A stretch of 64,000 nt of DNA from Clostridiales bacterium PH28_bin88 (GTDB taxonomy: Bacteria; Bacillota; PH28-bin88), in NCBI GenBank assembly GCA_000987045.1, contig LAKY01000018.1, forward strand, positions 1 to 64,000. Reading direction: 5' to 3'. The notes below the pieces were generated by a model. The model had not been told where the DNA came from. It searched no databases and saw only the letters and a program-made list of their open reading frames with translations. The position numbers were made by a program, and so were the translations under genes. Shown here piece after piece: positions 1 through 8,487 of this stretch (position 1 is the stretch's first letter; each line of letters starts with the position of its first letter).

Positions 1-23
1 AAGGGAAACGCATACTCTTTCTT

Positions 24-335
24 TCAGAAGAACACGAGCACAGGCACAACGCAAAAAGCTCTTTTCACCCTGTTATCTTCCGGCTGTTCCTCCAGGCGGG
101 CCACCTGGGCCAGTGCTCCGTCCAAAAGCTCCACCATGTAGGCGAAGGTGTCGCGGAACAGCCCGGAGATGGTCACAAGGAAGCTAATTCCTGCTTGCAT
201 CAAAAAATATGAGGCCATGCAGCCAGATTTGATCTGCATGATTACTTTTTCGCCGGTCTGAACGTCAGCAAAGGCTTTTTCCGAAAAAATATTGACAGCA
301 GACAACATAATTTGGCATAATGTTCCTGGGCTCAC
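24..335 (-). CDS. Doubtful small hypothetical ORF
   Basis: This is an open frame of 103 codons at the left edge. I recognise no family. The middle of the product has a short hydrophobic stretch and the C-terminus ends in a hydrophobic run. No convincing ribosome binding site precedes the start. It could be a degraded gene or a chance frame. Apart from it, bases 1-468 hold nothing else I can identify. Confidence 0.2.
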   Translation of the reverse strand: MSPGTLCQIMLSAVNIFSEKAFADVQTGEKVIMQIKSGCMASYFLMQAGISFLVTISGLFRDTFAYMVELLDGALAQVARLEEQPEDNRVKRAFCVVPVLVFF

Positions 336-468
336 CGATAATGGCTAATCTGCTGGGAAGAACTTGAACGAAACAGCGGCACCCAATTTGCTCAGGACCT
401 GGTTGCTCCGTTTATCTCGGTGACAGCCAGGATTATAAAAATGTAGTACGGAGTGGAGGCTACCAGCC

Positions 469-825
469 ATGTCATCTTCAAATGAAAAAGAACTCGGTAG
501 AAAGGCGGAAATCTCAATTCGACTCTCCGAGTTTGAAATACCTCCCATGCAAGATGTATTGCTGGTAGGACGTAAAGCTCCCATAGGCCCGGAGGCGGCA
601 CGCCGGATGGTGGACGCTTTGTCGCCCGATCAGTACGAAATAATCCCCGTGGACGAAGGACCCGTGGAAGCCCTGGTAATAAGAAAATCTCTCCTGAACA
701 TGCTTCCCCGGGAAAGACTTCTCCCCGTGATCCTTGAGGAAGGTCTAAAGGTTGCCAATGAAACCACCGTCATCAAAGCCCAGTTGGACGTGGTGGTAGT
801 AGTAAAGAGGTCGGTAGAGCTATGA
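469..825 (+). CDS. Small conserved-looking hypothetical protein
   Basis: The gene encodes a 118-residue soluble protein of unknown function. It starts at ATG behind a purine-rich GGAGTGGAGG tract and has no signal peptide or membrane segment. The sequence has a mixed alpha/beta look, with a strongly beta C-terminal end rich in Val. Its stop codon overlaps the start of the downstream CBS-GGDEF gene by four bases (ATGA), so the two are almost certainly translationally coupled. A role alongside that signalling protein is an inference from the coupling only. Confidence 0.6.
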   Translation: MSSSNEKELGRKAEISIRLSEFEIPPMQDVLLVGRKAPIGPEAARRMVDALSPDQYEIIPVDEGPVEALVIRKSLLNMLPRERLLPVILEEGLKVANETTVIKAQLDVVVVVKRSVEL

Positions 826-1661
826 GTGTTACCGTTGCGAGCGTAATGAAACATCCCGTTATCACCGCAAGCCATGAAGAAAGCCTCGCCAAGGCGGTTG
901 ACAGGATGGAGCAATTCGGAATAGGCGGGTTACCGGTCCTCCAACAAGGGAAACTTGTGGGGCTCCTTACTTCCCGCGATGTCCGGCGTTCCCATCCTAA
1001 CAGACTGGTAGCGGATGCCATGTCCCCGAAACCGGTAACAGTTGAAAAAAACTTTCCATTATGGAGAGCATACGAACTGTTAGACAAAATGAACATTGAA
1101 CGGTTACCTGTATTGGATGGGGACAATTTAGTAGGGATCGTTACCAAGTCCGACCTGCTTCTGGAACTGGGTAAACATACTGACCCGTTGACAGGGCTAC
1201 AGACCTCGGGGTTCATCCGTTATATCGGAGAAGCTCTTCTGAGGGAAGGAAAAGAATTAACTGTTTTACTCTTTGACCTTGACGACTTTGGTCAGTTTAA
1301 CAAGGAATATGGTCACGTCACCGGTGATAAATGCTTGAAGGTAGTCGGCCAAGTTTTAGCCGATGCGATTTCACCCCAAATAGACTACCTTTGCAGGTAC
1401 GGGGGTGACGAGTTCGTTATAATTACCACCCGCTTAAGAGACGAAGCAGTTACTTGGGCTAAGGATGTAATAAGCTCCCTCACACAAGTGCTCAATAGCC
1501 AAGGGCTTCCAATCGGGGCGTCGGTAGGTCTTGCCGGAGGCCGGCGCCAGCAAGCCCGGGATTACCATGCCGCAGCTCTTTTAGACGACATGATTAACCT
1601 GGCCAGCTTAACATCCACCAGGGCTAAAAAAGAAGGTAATTCATTACTGGTGGCTGTTTAG
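822..1661 (+). CDS. CBS-domain GGDEF protein, probable diguanylate cyclase
   Basis: The protein has 279 residues. The N-terminal 120 or so residues form a pair of CBS domains (VASVMKHPVIT, then VADAMSPKPVTV), which usually bind adenine nucleotides. A GGDEF domain follows from about residue 130, with the catalytic motif intact as RYGGDEF. A conventional RxxD inhibitory site five residues upstream is not visible, so product inhibition may be absent. There are no membrane segments, so it is probably a cytosolic enzyme making cyclic di-GMP in response to nucleotide state. It overlaps the upstream small gene by four bases. Confidence 0.85.
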   Translation: MSVTVASVMKHPVITASHEESLAKAVDRMEQFGIGGLPVLQQGKLVGLLTSRDVRRSHPNRLVADAMSPKPVTVEKNFPLWRAYELLDKMNIERLPVLDGDNLVGIVTKSDLLLELGKHTDPLTGLQTSGFIRYIGEALLREGKELTVLLFDLDDFGQFNKEYGHVTGDKCLKVVGQVLADAISPQIDYLCRYGGDEFVIITTRLRDEAVTWAKDVISSLTQVLNSQGLPIGASVGLAGGRRQQARDYHAAALLDDMINLASLTSTRAKKEGNSLLVAV

Positions 1662-1786
1662 GTCACGCATTCCACCTTCCGCCTGTAAACGAATTCTCCG
1701 GGGTAAGTATTATCAATTCAGAGCAAGATTATATTGATAAAGTTTGCCGGAAGGAATATACTGTAGACAACAACAGCATAGTTTTT

Positions 1787-1876
1787 TCCACTAGGGGTGC
1801 CGTGACGGCTGAGAGAAAAGCGCGGGCTTTTCAACCCTTGAACCTGATCTGGGTAATACCAGCGGAGGGAAGTGTA
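1787..1876 (+). promoter_or_regulatory. TPP riboswitch (THI element)
   Basis: The conserved THI-box strings are present in order: CTAGGGGTGC, GGCTGAGA, then CCCTTGAACCTGATCTGGG and TAATACCAGCG. The P3 arm is AAAGCGCGGGCTTTT. A terminator follows within 15 bases, so this is a classical thiamine-pyrophosphate-sensing attenuator. No thiamine synthesis or transport gene lies downstream; the next gene is pduL, about 370 bases away and behind its own promoter. Confidence 0.93.
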
Positions 1877-1888
1877 CTGGAGGTTTGT

Positions 1889-1927
1889 AAACCGCAGTCC
1901 GAACTAATCGCTGGACGCGGTTTTTTT
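1889..1927 (+). terminator. Riboswitch-controlled intrinsic terminator
   Basis: The arms AAACCGC and GTCC pair with GGAC and GCGGTTT and are followed by a run of T. The hairpin sits just after the TPP aptamer, as expected for the expression platform. Confidence 0.85.
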
Positions 1928-1968
1928 GTTGGCTGCCCGCGGCCCCCAAGAAAGTAGGAGGCGATAAG

Positions 1969-1998
1969 ATGACTCGCCTCGGTCCCCCGAACCGGTAA
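1969..1998 (+). other. Nine-codon reading frame after the TPP riboswitch, probable gene remnant
   Basis: An ideal AGGAGG (1956-1961) precedes an ATG by seven bases, but the frame encodes only MTRLGPPNR before TAA. The strong initiation signal where the riboswitch-controlled gene should begin suggests the start of a lost or frameshifted thiamine gene. It could instead be a leader peptide. The rest of 1999-2140 shows nothing else. Confidence 0.45.
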
Positions 1999-2141
1999 TT
2001 CTAATTGACGTTCGAGCCAATCCGGGCAGCCCTTACCTGGTGGCCGTCTGGGTACTGGGCTTAAGATGTCAACAGGCAAGGGAGAGGCAAATTGTCATAC
2101 AAATTCAACTTGTTTTCCTATTACAACTTATTCTCAACCCA

Positions 2142-2171
2142 TTGATGGTTTGTGATGAAGGGTGCTATAAT
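2142..2171 (+). promoter_or_regulatory. Sigma-A promoter for pduL
   Basis: TTGATG at 2142-2147 and TATAAT at 2166-2171 are separated by 18 bases. The position, 78 bases before the pduL start, makes pduL independent of the upstream TPP riboswitch. Confidence 0.65.
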
Positions 2172-2228
2172 GACGGTGAACGGTAGATAATCACGGGTAA
2201 ACGGTATTTTAATGACCGTGAACGGTAG
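2171..2228 (+). repeat. Iterated ACGGT(G/A)AACGGTA repeats in the pduL leader
   Basis: TGACGGTGAACGGTAG (2171-2186) recurs as TGACCGTGAACGGTAG (2213-2228), and a degenerate copy, CACGGGTAAACGGTA, lies between them near 2192-2206. The array spans the transcription start and 5' leader, a position suited to a regulator or RNA-binding protein. No known operator matches it. Confidence 0.55.
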
Positions 2229-2248
2229 CGTACGGGAGGCGAATAGCG

Positions 2249-2863
2249 ATGTTAGATCAAGTCATATTAGAGGTCCCGGTAGGCATTTCCAATCGCCACG
2301 TACATCTCACTCGGCAGCATATCGAACTTCTCTTTGGTAAAGGTTATCAGTTGACCAAGCTGAAGGACATGAAACATGTGGGGCAGTTTGCCGCCCAAGA
2401 AACAGTCACTATCGTGGGACCGAAAGGGATTGTCGAAAATGTGCGGGTAATGGGACCTACCAGGAAGGAAACCCAGGTAGAACTGTCGCTGACCGACAGC
2501 TACCGGCTGGGCATCAAGGCCCCCGTACGGGACTCCGGGCAACTGGAGGGGACACCGGGCTGTGCGCTGGTCGGCCCCAAGGGTGTTGTTGGCTTGAGCC
2601 GCGGGGTGATCATCGCCGAAAGACACATCCACATGTCACCCGCGGACGCATTGGAAACCGGTTTGAACGACACCGACCGGGTGATGGTAATGGCCGGGGA
2701 CGTGCGGGAACTCTGCTTCCACCACGTGCTGGTGCGGGTACACCCCACCTTCAGTCTGGAAATGCACCTGGATACCGACGAAGCCAACGCGGCCATGCTG
2801 AAAAACGGCGATCTGGTGCGGGTAATCGAAAAGGAGCCTTCCAGCCTGCACATGGTTGGATAG
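2249..2863 (+). CDS. pduL: Phosphate propanoyltransferase / phosphotransacylase PduL
   Basis: The 204-residue product matches the PduL family throughout. The N-terminal half contains VPVGISNRHVHLT and the C-terminal half contains IIAERHIHMSP, the two metal-binding histidine motifs of the duplicated beta-barrel fold. The enzyme interconverts acyl-CoA and acyl phosphate and can replace Pta in acetate or propionate metabolism. No N-terminal microcompartment-targeting extension and no shell genes are present, so this is probably a free cytosolic phosphotransacetylase. The gene starts at ATG behind GGGAGG and is followed by a strong terminator, so it is monocistronic. Confidence 0.92.
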   Translation: MLDQVILEVPVGISNRHVHLTRQHIELLFGKGYQLTKLKDMKHVGQFAAQETVTIVGPKGIVENVRVMGPTRKETQVELSLTDSYRLGIKAPVRDSGQLEGTPGCALVGPKGVVGLSRGVIIAERHIHMSPADALETGLNDTDRVMVMAGDVRELCFHHVLVRVHPTFSLEMHLDTDEANAAMLKNGDLVRVIEKEPSSLHMVG

Positions 2864-2890
2864 ATTCACCATAAAATAAATAATGACGGC

Positions 2891-2922
2891 AAGGCTGGGT
2901 ATTTGTCACCCGGCCTTTTTTA
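2891..2922 (+). terminator. Intrinsic terminator after pduL
   Basis: AAGGCTGGGT pairs with ACCCGGCCTT (one G-T pair) and is followed by a T tract. Confidence 0.85.
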
Positions 2923-3107
2923 TAGGCTTTGTTTATGATGGGTTTTAAGTTTGAAGGAAAAGTCGAATTGAAATGGAATTGGTTCATAATCTCTTTTGCT
3001 AACTTAAGACCTGGTTATGGCCCCGTGAAGGGGGATATAAATTGCGGCAATAGCGACATAATAGCCTCAGGTTCGGAAAACAATTCTTAATGACTGGAGG
3101 TATCAAC

Positions 3108-3758
3108 TTGAAGCGAGCTGTTATCGTTTCTATCCTCGGCATATTCGTGGCCACTGCCGTCTTGCTGGGGGGCTGCACCAGAAGCATTACGCCAACCCCC
3201 AAAGCACCGGAGCAAAAGCTCGAAGTAAAGCAGCAACCCTCCCCCGCCTCCAAAAAGCCCGGCGATTTCTTCCCCCTCAGTAAAGGCAGCACCTGGCAGT
3301 ACCAGGGTGAAGGGAACGAATTTGCCTCTTTTAGCCGTGAAGTCCTCTTTACCAAAGGCAACCTGGCACAAATAAGGGAGGATAACGGCGGAACGGTGAG
3401 CGCGGCAGTTTTTAAGACGACGGGTGATGCGGTAATCCGCATCTTTTTCCAGGGTGAAGCCTACGGGGAAGACAATTTTCTGGACCAGCAGACTAACGAG
3501 AACACGGTTATCCTGAAAGCTCCCCTCAAGGCGGGGACCAAGTGGGAAGAGCCAAACGGGACGCGGGAAATCGTTGATGTTAACGCCACTGTCGATACCC
3601 CCGCGGGAAAATTCGAGAATTGCATCAAAGTTAAAATCACCGCTCAAAACTCCATCCTTTTTGAGTTCTTCAAGGAGGGGGTGGGGATGGTGAAGCGGGA
3701 GTTTATATCAGGTGAAACCCGGGTCACATCAAGTCTGGAAAAATGGACAATAATGTAA
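3108..3758 (+). CDS. Secreted lipoprotein of unknown function
   Basis: I place the start at TTG 3108, seven bases after GGAGG (3096-3100); an ATG at 3090 lies in front of that ribosome binding site. The N-terminus has two basic residues, a hydrophobic segment and the lipobox LLGGC, so the protein should be a membrane-anchored lipoprotein. After a Pro/Lys-rich linker, the region beginning FFPLSKGSTWQYQGEGN resembles beta-rich extracytoplasmic domains found in Firmicute lipoproteins, and no catalytic motif is visible. It is flanked by terminators on both sides, so it is monocistronic. Confidence 0.75.
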   Translation: MKRAVIVSILGIFVATAVLLGGCTRSITPTPKAPEQKLEVKQQPSPASKKPGDFFPLSKGSTWQYQGEGNEFASFSREVLFTKGNLAQIREDNGGTVSAAVFKTTGDAVIRIFFQGEAYGEDNFLDQQTNENTVILKAPLKAGTKWEEPNGTREIVDVNATVDTPAGKFENCIKVKITAQNSILFEFFKEGVGMVKREFISGETRVTSSLEKWTIM

Positions 3759-3851
3759 CACACTCTACCATATATGGTGTGTCCGCCTTCTGTGTAACGT
3801 TCTGATCTTTTTGCAGTGCGGCAGGGATCTTTTGACGCAAGGTTGTGACAG

Positions 3852-3880
3852 CCCGGGTTGATACCCGGGTCGTTTATTTT
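3852..3880 (+). terminator. Intrinsic terminator after lipoprotein gene
   Basis: CCCGGGT pairs with ACCCGGG across a four-base loop, and a T-rich run follows. Confidence 0.75.
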
Positions 3881-3939
3881 TTTAACCGAAGACTATAAAT
3901 TTCCCAAGTGAAACCGGCGTGGTTGGGGTGGCTGGCTTG

Positions 3940-3970
3940 CGAATAACTGCCGCCATTTCTAACAATACTA
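3940..3970 (+). promoter_or_regulatory. Candidate sigma-G promoter of the ger operon
   Basis: CGAATA (3940-3945) and AATACTA (3964-3970) are separated by 18 bases. This closely resembles the forespore sigma-G consensus (TGAATA, 17-18 bases, CATACTA). It lies about 50 bases upstream of the first ger gene, where forespore expression is expected. Confidence 0.6.
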
Positions 3971-4019
3971 CAAGGCAGATATATCCTGCCGCCACAGGAT
4001 AAGCCATCCAGGGAGCGCG

Positions 4020-5642
4020 GTGAGGGGTGTGTTTCGCCAGCTAATCAAACCGGTCAAAGCGGCCGTTAAGAGCGCGAAAAAGAAACAGAAACAGGAGCAA
4101 AACCCGGACCCTACCGGCATCATGACCTGGGAGCGGTATGAGCTGAGTTCCCGCTTGGAGACCAACCTGGACCACCTCAGGGAGGTGTTCCGGGATAGCG
4201 GCGATTTTGTCATCCGGGAGTTTACCGTCGGCGCCTGCGAGCCGGTGAAGGCTGCCGTGATCTTTTTCGAAGGCCTTTACGACAAGAAACTGGTGGTGGA
4301 CGCCATCCTGAAGCCCCTCATCCTGGAGGCGCGGGAGGCCCTGTCGGATGTCTGGGCAAAAGCCCCCATCCGGGTCATCCGGGAGCGCATCCTGTGTTCC
4401 GTCGACGTAAAGGAACTTACCGAGTGGCGGCAGTTGATCGAGACGGTGCTGGACGCCGAGGTGGTGCTGCTGGTGGACGGCAGCGCCGTCGCCCTGGCGC
4501 TGGGGGCCAGCGACTGGGAGGACCGGCCGGTGATGGAGCCCCTCACCGAGTCCACCGTGCGCGGGCCGCGCCACAGTTTCAACGAGACCCTGCGCACCAA
4601 CACCGCCCTGCTGCGGCGGGCGATCAAGAGCCCCCTGTTGAAGATGGAGTCTCTCTATATCGGGCGGCACACCCGCACCCACGTGGTGCTGGCCTACCTG
4701 GAGCGGCTGGCGGACGGGGACGTGCTGGCGGAGGTCCACCGGCGGCTGGACCGCATCGAGATCGACGGGGTGCTGGAGAGCGGGTACCTGGAGGAACTCA
4801 TCGAGGACAATCCCTACTCCCCCTTTCCCACCGTGGAGGTCACCGAGCGGCCGGACAAGGTGGCCGCGGCCCTGCTGGAGGGGCGCATCGCCATTATGAC
4901 CGACGGCACCCCGGCCGTCCTGCTGGTGCCTACCCTGTTCATACAGTTCCTGCAGGCCAGCGAGGACTACTACGTGCGCTATCCCGCTTCGATGATCCTG
5001 CGGGGGCTGCGCCTGCTGGTGCTGAATTTCGTCCTGATCCTGCCGTCACTGTACATCGCCGTCACCACCTACCACCAGGAGATGCTCCCCACCCCGCTGC
5101 TCATCAGCATTGCCGGGGCCCGGGAGGGGGTGCCCTTCCCGGCGCTGGTGGAGGCCTTTACCATGGAACTGGCTTTCGAGCTCCTGCGGGAGGCTGGCCT
5201 GCGCTTGCCCCGGGTGGTGGGCCAGGCGGTCAGTATCGTGGGCGCCCTGGTCATCGGCGAGGCGGCGGTGCGGGCCGGGCTGGTCGGTTCCGCCATGGTC
5301 ATCGTGGTGGCCTTCACGGGCATCGCCTCCTTTGCCCTCCCGGCCTATCACATGACCACCGGTGTCCGCCTGCTGCGGTTTCCGATGATGATCATGGCGA
5401 GTATCCTGGGTTTCTACGGCATCATGCTGATGCTGTTGTGGATCCTCATCCACCTGATGACCATGCGTTCCTTCGGTGTGCCCTACCTGTCCCCCCTCGG
5501 CCCCAGCAATTACCGGGAACTTATCCGTGACGTGCTGATGCGGGCGCCCTGGTGGGCCCAGGCAGAACGCCCGCGGGTCATCGGCTACCAGGACCCCCGG
5601 CGGCAGGCGGAGGGGCTGAAGCCCCGGCCGCCCAAACGGTAA
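4020..5642 (+). CDS. Spore germinant receptor A subunit (GerA family)
   Basis: The product has 540 residues, typical for GerA-family A subunits. It has a large soluble N-terminal region with the family signature near MTWERYELSSRLETNLDHL and FFEGLYDKKLVVDAI, then a membrane domain of about five helices from residue 320 onward. A subunits sit in the spore inner membrane and help sense germinants. The start is GTG. The neighbouring C and B subunits follow in one operon, and a sigma-G-like promoter lies upstream. The germinant cannot be read from the sequence. Confidence 0.93.
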   Translation: MRGVFRQLIKPVKAAVKSAKKKQKQEQNPDPTGIMTWERYELSSRLETNLDHLREVFRDSGDFVIREFTVGACEPVKAAVIFFEGLYDKKLVVDAILKPLILEAREALSDVWAKAPIRVIRERILCSVDVKELTEWRQLIETVLDAEVVLLVDGSAVALALGASDWEDRPVMEPLTESTVRGPRHSFNETLRTNTALLRRAIKSPLLKMESLYIGRHTRTHVVLAYLERLADGDVLAEVHRRLDRIEIDGVLESGYLEELIEDNPYSPFPTVEVTERPDKVAAALLEGRIAIMTDGTPAVLLVPTLFIQFLQASEDYYVRYPASMILRGLRLLVLNFVLILPSLYIAVTTYHQEMLPTPLLISIAGAREGVPFPALVEAFTMELAFELLREAGLRLPRVVGQAVSIVGALVIGEAAVRAGLVGSAMVIVVAFTGIASFALPAYHMTTGVRLLRFPMMIMASILGFYGIMLMLLWILIHLMTMRSFGVPYLSPLGPSNYRELIRDVLMRAPWWAQAERPRVIGYQDPRRQAEGLKPRPPKR

Positions 5643-5664
5643 TGGTTTCGGGAGGTGAGACCGG

Positions 5665-6873
5665 ATGGCGCGCCGGCTGGTTTTCGCGCTGATCGTTCTT
5701 GGTATCATACTTACGTCACCGGGTTGCTGGAGCCGCCGGGAGGTGGAAACCCTGGCCATCGCCTCCGGGGTGGGGGTGGACCGGGCGGAGGTGGACGGGA
5801 AAAAGCAGTACCGCTTTACCGTGCAGGTGGTGAAGCCCGGGTTACTGGCGGCGGGAGAGGCGGCCGCCGGTGGGGGCGGCGCCGGCGGGCAAAAGCCGTA
5901 CCTGGTGGCCTCCACCATGGGGGACACCATCTGGGAGGCGGAGCGCAATCTCGCCACCCAGACCTCCCGTAAATTGTTTATCTCCCATACCGAGGTGGTG
6001 GTCATCGGGGAGGAACTGGCCCGGGAGGGGACCCAGCCAGTTCTGGACTTCATCCAGCGCAAGCACGACTTCCGCCTGACCACCCGGTTGATGGTGGCCA
6101 TGGCCCCGGCCGATACCACCCTGATGGCCGCCGCCGGGCTGGAACAGGTCACCGCCCGGGCGATCAGCGACATGGCGGATAACGCCCGGCGGGCCTCCTT
6201 CTCCTTCCGCCTCACCGCCCGGGAGGCCATCGCCATGTTCCAGAGCAGCGGGACGACGGCGGTACTGCCCCGGCTCATGCACATCCCCTACGGGCACCAG
6301 GGGCCCCCGCGGGGTTCAGAGGGGTTGCGGTTGAACGGAGCGGCGGTATTTAAAAAGGACAAAATGGCAGGGTGGCTGTCCCCCGAGGAGACCCGGGGGT
6401 GGATGTGGGTGACCAGAAGGGTGGTCTCGGGCGTTATTCCCATTCCTGTCCCGGGTAAGCCCGGGGAGGACCGCATCTCCACCGAGATCACCCGGGCCAC
6501 CAGCCGCATTACACCTCGCATCCAGGACGGGCGGTTGGTGATTACCGTCCGGATTTACGAGGAGGGGGCCATTGGAGAGATCCCCGTGCCGGGACTGGAC
6601 CCGGGGAAGCCGGAGGTGATCAGGGAGATGGAGCGTTCCCTGGCGGAGGCCATCCGGGTGGAGGTGCTGGCCGCCCTGCGCAAGGCCCAGGAGGAGTACC
6701 GGGCGGACATCTTCGGCTTCGGCGACGCGGTGCACCGGGCCTACCCGCGGGTGTGGAAAGAGATTGAGAAACGCTGGCACGAGGAGTTCTTCCCCCACCT
6801 GGAGGTCAGGGTGGAGGTGGAGGCCAGGATCCGGCGTGTGGGCATGTCCAGCAAGTCGTTTATCCCTAAGTAG
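5665..6873 (+). CDS. Spore germinant receptor C subunit, lipoprotein (Ger(x)C family)
   Basis: The 402-residue protein begins with a lipoprotein signal peptide ending in LTSPGC, then CWSRREVETLAIASGVGVD, the characteristic start of Ger(x)C proteins. The body matches the family architecture of two N-terminal domains and a C-terminal domain. It is anchored on the outer face of the spore inner membrane as part of the receptor complex. It lies 22 bases after the A subunit. A Gly/Ala-rich insertion near residues 60-75 is probably a loop. Confidence 0.92.
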   Translation: MARRLVFALIVLGIILTSPGCWSRREVETLAIASGVGVDRAEVDGKKQYRFTVQVVKPGLLAAGEAAAGGGGAGGQKPYLVASTMGDTIWEAERNLATQTSRKLFISHTEVVVIGEELAREGTQPVLDFIQRKHDFRLTTRLMVAMAPADTTLMAAAGLEQVTARAISDMADNARRASFSFRLTAREAIAMFQSSGTTAVLPRLMHIPYGHQGPPRGSEGLRLNGAAVFKKDKMAGWLSPEETRGWMWVTRRVVSGVIPIPVPGKPGEDRISTEITRATSRITPRIQDGRLVITVRIYEEGAIGEIPVPGLDPGKPEVIREMERSLAEAIRVEVLAALRKAQEEYRADIFGFGDAVHRAYPRVWKEIEKRWHEEFFPHLEVRVEVEARIRRVGMSSKSFIPK

Positions 6874-6901
6874 ATGTTACTCTAGAGATGGGGGTGGTGG
6901 G

Positions 6902-8032
6902 GTGTTGGAAGGAGGTAAAATCAGCAACCGGCAGGCGATCTTCCTGATGCTGTTTCTCGTGCTGGGGACCGCCAACATGTTCCTGCCCGCCCTGGCTTCC
7001 GAGCACGCCAGGCAGGACGCCTGGATCTCTCCCTTTTTCGCCCTGCTGGAGGGGCTGTGGGTGGTGTTTATCGTGACAGAACTGGGCCGGCGGTTCCCCG
7101 GGAAAACCCTGGTGGAATACACGCGGTTGATCCTCGGACCAGTCTTCGGTACCGGGCTGGGGTTCCTGTACGTATTCTGGATGGTCCACCCCGGCGCCAT
7201 CATCATCCGGGAGTTCGGCGAACTGATGGTCACCACCATGATGCCGGAGACACCCCTGATCATTTTTCTCAGCACCATCACCTTCACCGCAGCCCTGGCG
7301 GTGCGGGCGGGGCTGGAGGTGATGGGGCGGATGGCGGAGTTCTTAATGCCCCTTTTCCTGGGTACCTTTACCATTATCCCGTTGCTGGTGGTACAGATCA
7401 TGAAACCGGAAAACCTGCTGCCCGTGCTGGAACACGGCATCAAGCCGGTCATCGCGGGCGGCCTGGCCCCGGGGGGCTGGCTGGGCGAGGTGGTCCTGAT
7501 GGGGATGCTGCTCCCCTACCTGCGGGAGCCGGACAAGGGGCGGCAGGCCATGGCCCTGGCGGTGGTGATTATCGCCGTCAACCTCATCATCACCGCCCTG
7601 GCCGTCACCGCCGTCTTCGGCCCAACACCAAACCTTACGTTCCCCTTTCTTGAACTGGCCAAGAACATCAGGCTGGCGGAGTTCCTGGAGCGCATCGAGG
7701 TGCTCATCCTGGTGGTGTGGGTGGCGGGGGTGATGGTGAAGATCGCCGTCTTCTACTATGCTGCCGTGCTGGCCACCGCCCAGTTGACCGGTCTCAAGGA
7801 CTACCGGTGCTTGATCACTCCCACGGGGGTCATCCTCACCGCCCTGGCGGTGCTGGTCTACGACAATATCATGGAGTTGGTCCACTTCGTGGCGGAGACC
7901 TGGCCCTTCTACGGCCCCACCTTCGAGTGGGTCATCCCGGCGCTCTTGCTGGTTGTAGCTATTGTTACCAGGAAAAAGAGCCCTCCGCCGCCGGAGGACC
8001 CACACCCGGAAAGGAACGTGGGGAGACATTGA
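6902..8032 (+). CDS. Spore germinant receptor B subunit (GerAB family permease-like)
   Basis: Translation most likely begins at GTG 6902 or TTG 6905, giving an N-terminus VLEGGKISNRQAIFL that fits the family. About ten hydrophobic segments follow over 376 residues, the usual size for GerAB proteins of the APC transporter fold. The B subunit forms the germinant-binding membrane part of the receptor. Its TGA overlaps the ATG of the next small gene. An in-frame extension upstream to 6764 lies inside the C-subunit gene and is not family-like. Confidence 0.88.
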   Translation: MLEGGKISNRQAIFLMLFLVLGTANMFLPALASEHARQDAWISPFFALLEGLWVVFIVTELGRRFPGKTLVEYTRLILGPVFGTGLGFLYVFWMVHPGAIIIREFGELMVTTMMPETPLIIFLSTITFTAALAVRAGLEVMGRMAEFLMPLFLGTFTIIPLLVVQIMKPENLLPVLEHGIKPVIAGGLAPGGWLGEVVLMGMLLPYLREPDKGRQAMALAVVIIAVNLIITALAVTAVFGPTPNLTFPFLELAKNIRLAEFLERIEVLILVVWVAGVMVKIAVFYYAAVLATAQLTGLKDYRCLITPTGVILTALAVLVYDNIMELVHFVAETWPFYGPTFEWVIPALLLVVAIVTRKKSPPPPEDPHPERNVGRH

Positions 8033-8265
8033 TGGCGTTACTGCTGACGGTCATATTTGCTGCCCTCATCGCCGCCGAGGCGCCCAAGCTTGTGCAGGAG
8101 AAAATGTGGCGGGAGCTGGCGGTGTATTCGACGCTGATGCTCCTGGGCATGTTCCTGAGTTACGCCCAGGTGCTGCGTATCGACATCCCTAACCCCGACG
8201 AGTGGGTCCGCCACCTCTACAAACCTGTCAGCGAGGCGGTTTTTCGCTACCTGACGGGGAAATAA
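8032..8265 (+). CDS. Small membrane protein at the end of the ger operon (candidate D subunit)
   Basis: This 77-residue product begins MALLLTVIFAALIAAEAPKL, has two hydrophobic segments (about residues 2-18 and 28-48) and a polar C-terminal tail. Its ATG overlaps the stop of the B-subunit gene (TGATG), indicating translational coupling. Small two-helix D subunits are known in some ger operons of Bacillus and relatives and modulate receptor function. Membership in that group is inferred from size, topology and position, not from a recognised motif. Confidence 0.7.
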   Translation: MALLLTVIFAALIAAEAPKLVQEKMWRELAVYSTLMLLGMFLSYAQVLRIDIPNPDEWVRHLYKPVSEAVFRYLTGK

Positions 8266-8446
8266 CCGCTGAGATGGCCAGGAGGCGCCCGTGTATAAAT
8301 TTTACTATTCTTGGTAATATTCTTCCTATGGATACAGTGCAGCAAGTCTCCCGAGAAACTGGTACGATGAGTGCCGTAAGGGCAAGATAATGTTAGCAAT
8401 TTGACCAAACATGGCGATATTACCAGGATTTCCGCCTGGATGGAGT

Positions 8447-8475
8447 TTGCTTCCCGGTGGGCAGTAACCTATTAT
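8447..8475 (+). promoter_or_regulatory. Probable sigma-A promoter of groESL
   Basis: TTGCTT (8447-8452) and TATTAT (8470-8475) are 17 bases apart. They lie immediately upstream of the CIRCE operator, the usual arrangement for HrcA-repressed groESL. The rest of 8266-8446 shows nothing I can identify. Confidence 0.55.
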
Positions 8476-8487
8476 ATTAGTTGAGTC

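Noticed and set aside
345..601. Minus-strand open frames opposite the small gene at 469
   Set aside because: They overlap a coupled plus-strand gene, have no family resemblance and lack ribosome binding sites.
1831..2079. Minus-strand 82-codon frame over the TPP riboswitch
   Set aside because: It is the complement of a conserved RNA aptamer, whose sequence constraints explain the open frame.
4394..5530. Long out-of-frame open reading frame inside the GerA gene
   Set aside because: It is Gly/Ala/Arg-rich, typical of the alternate frame of a G+C-rich gene, and the GerA frame is clearly coding.
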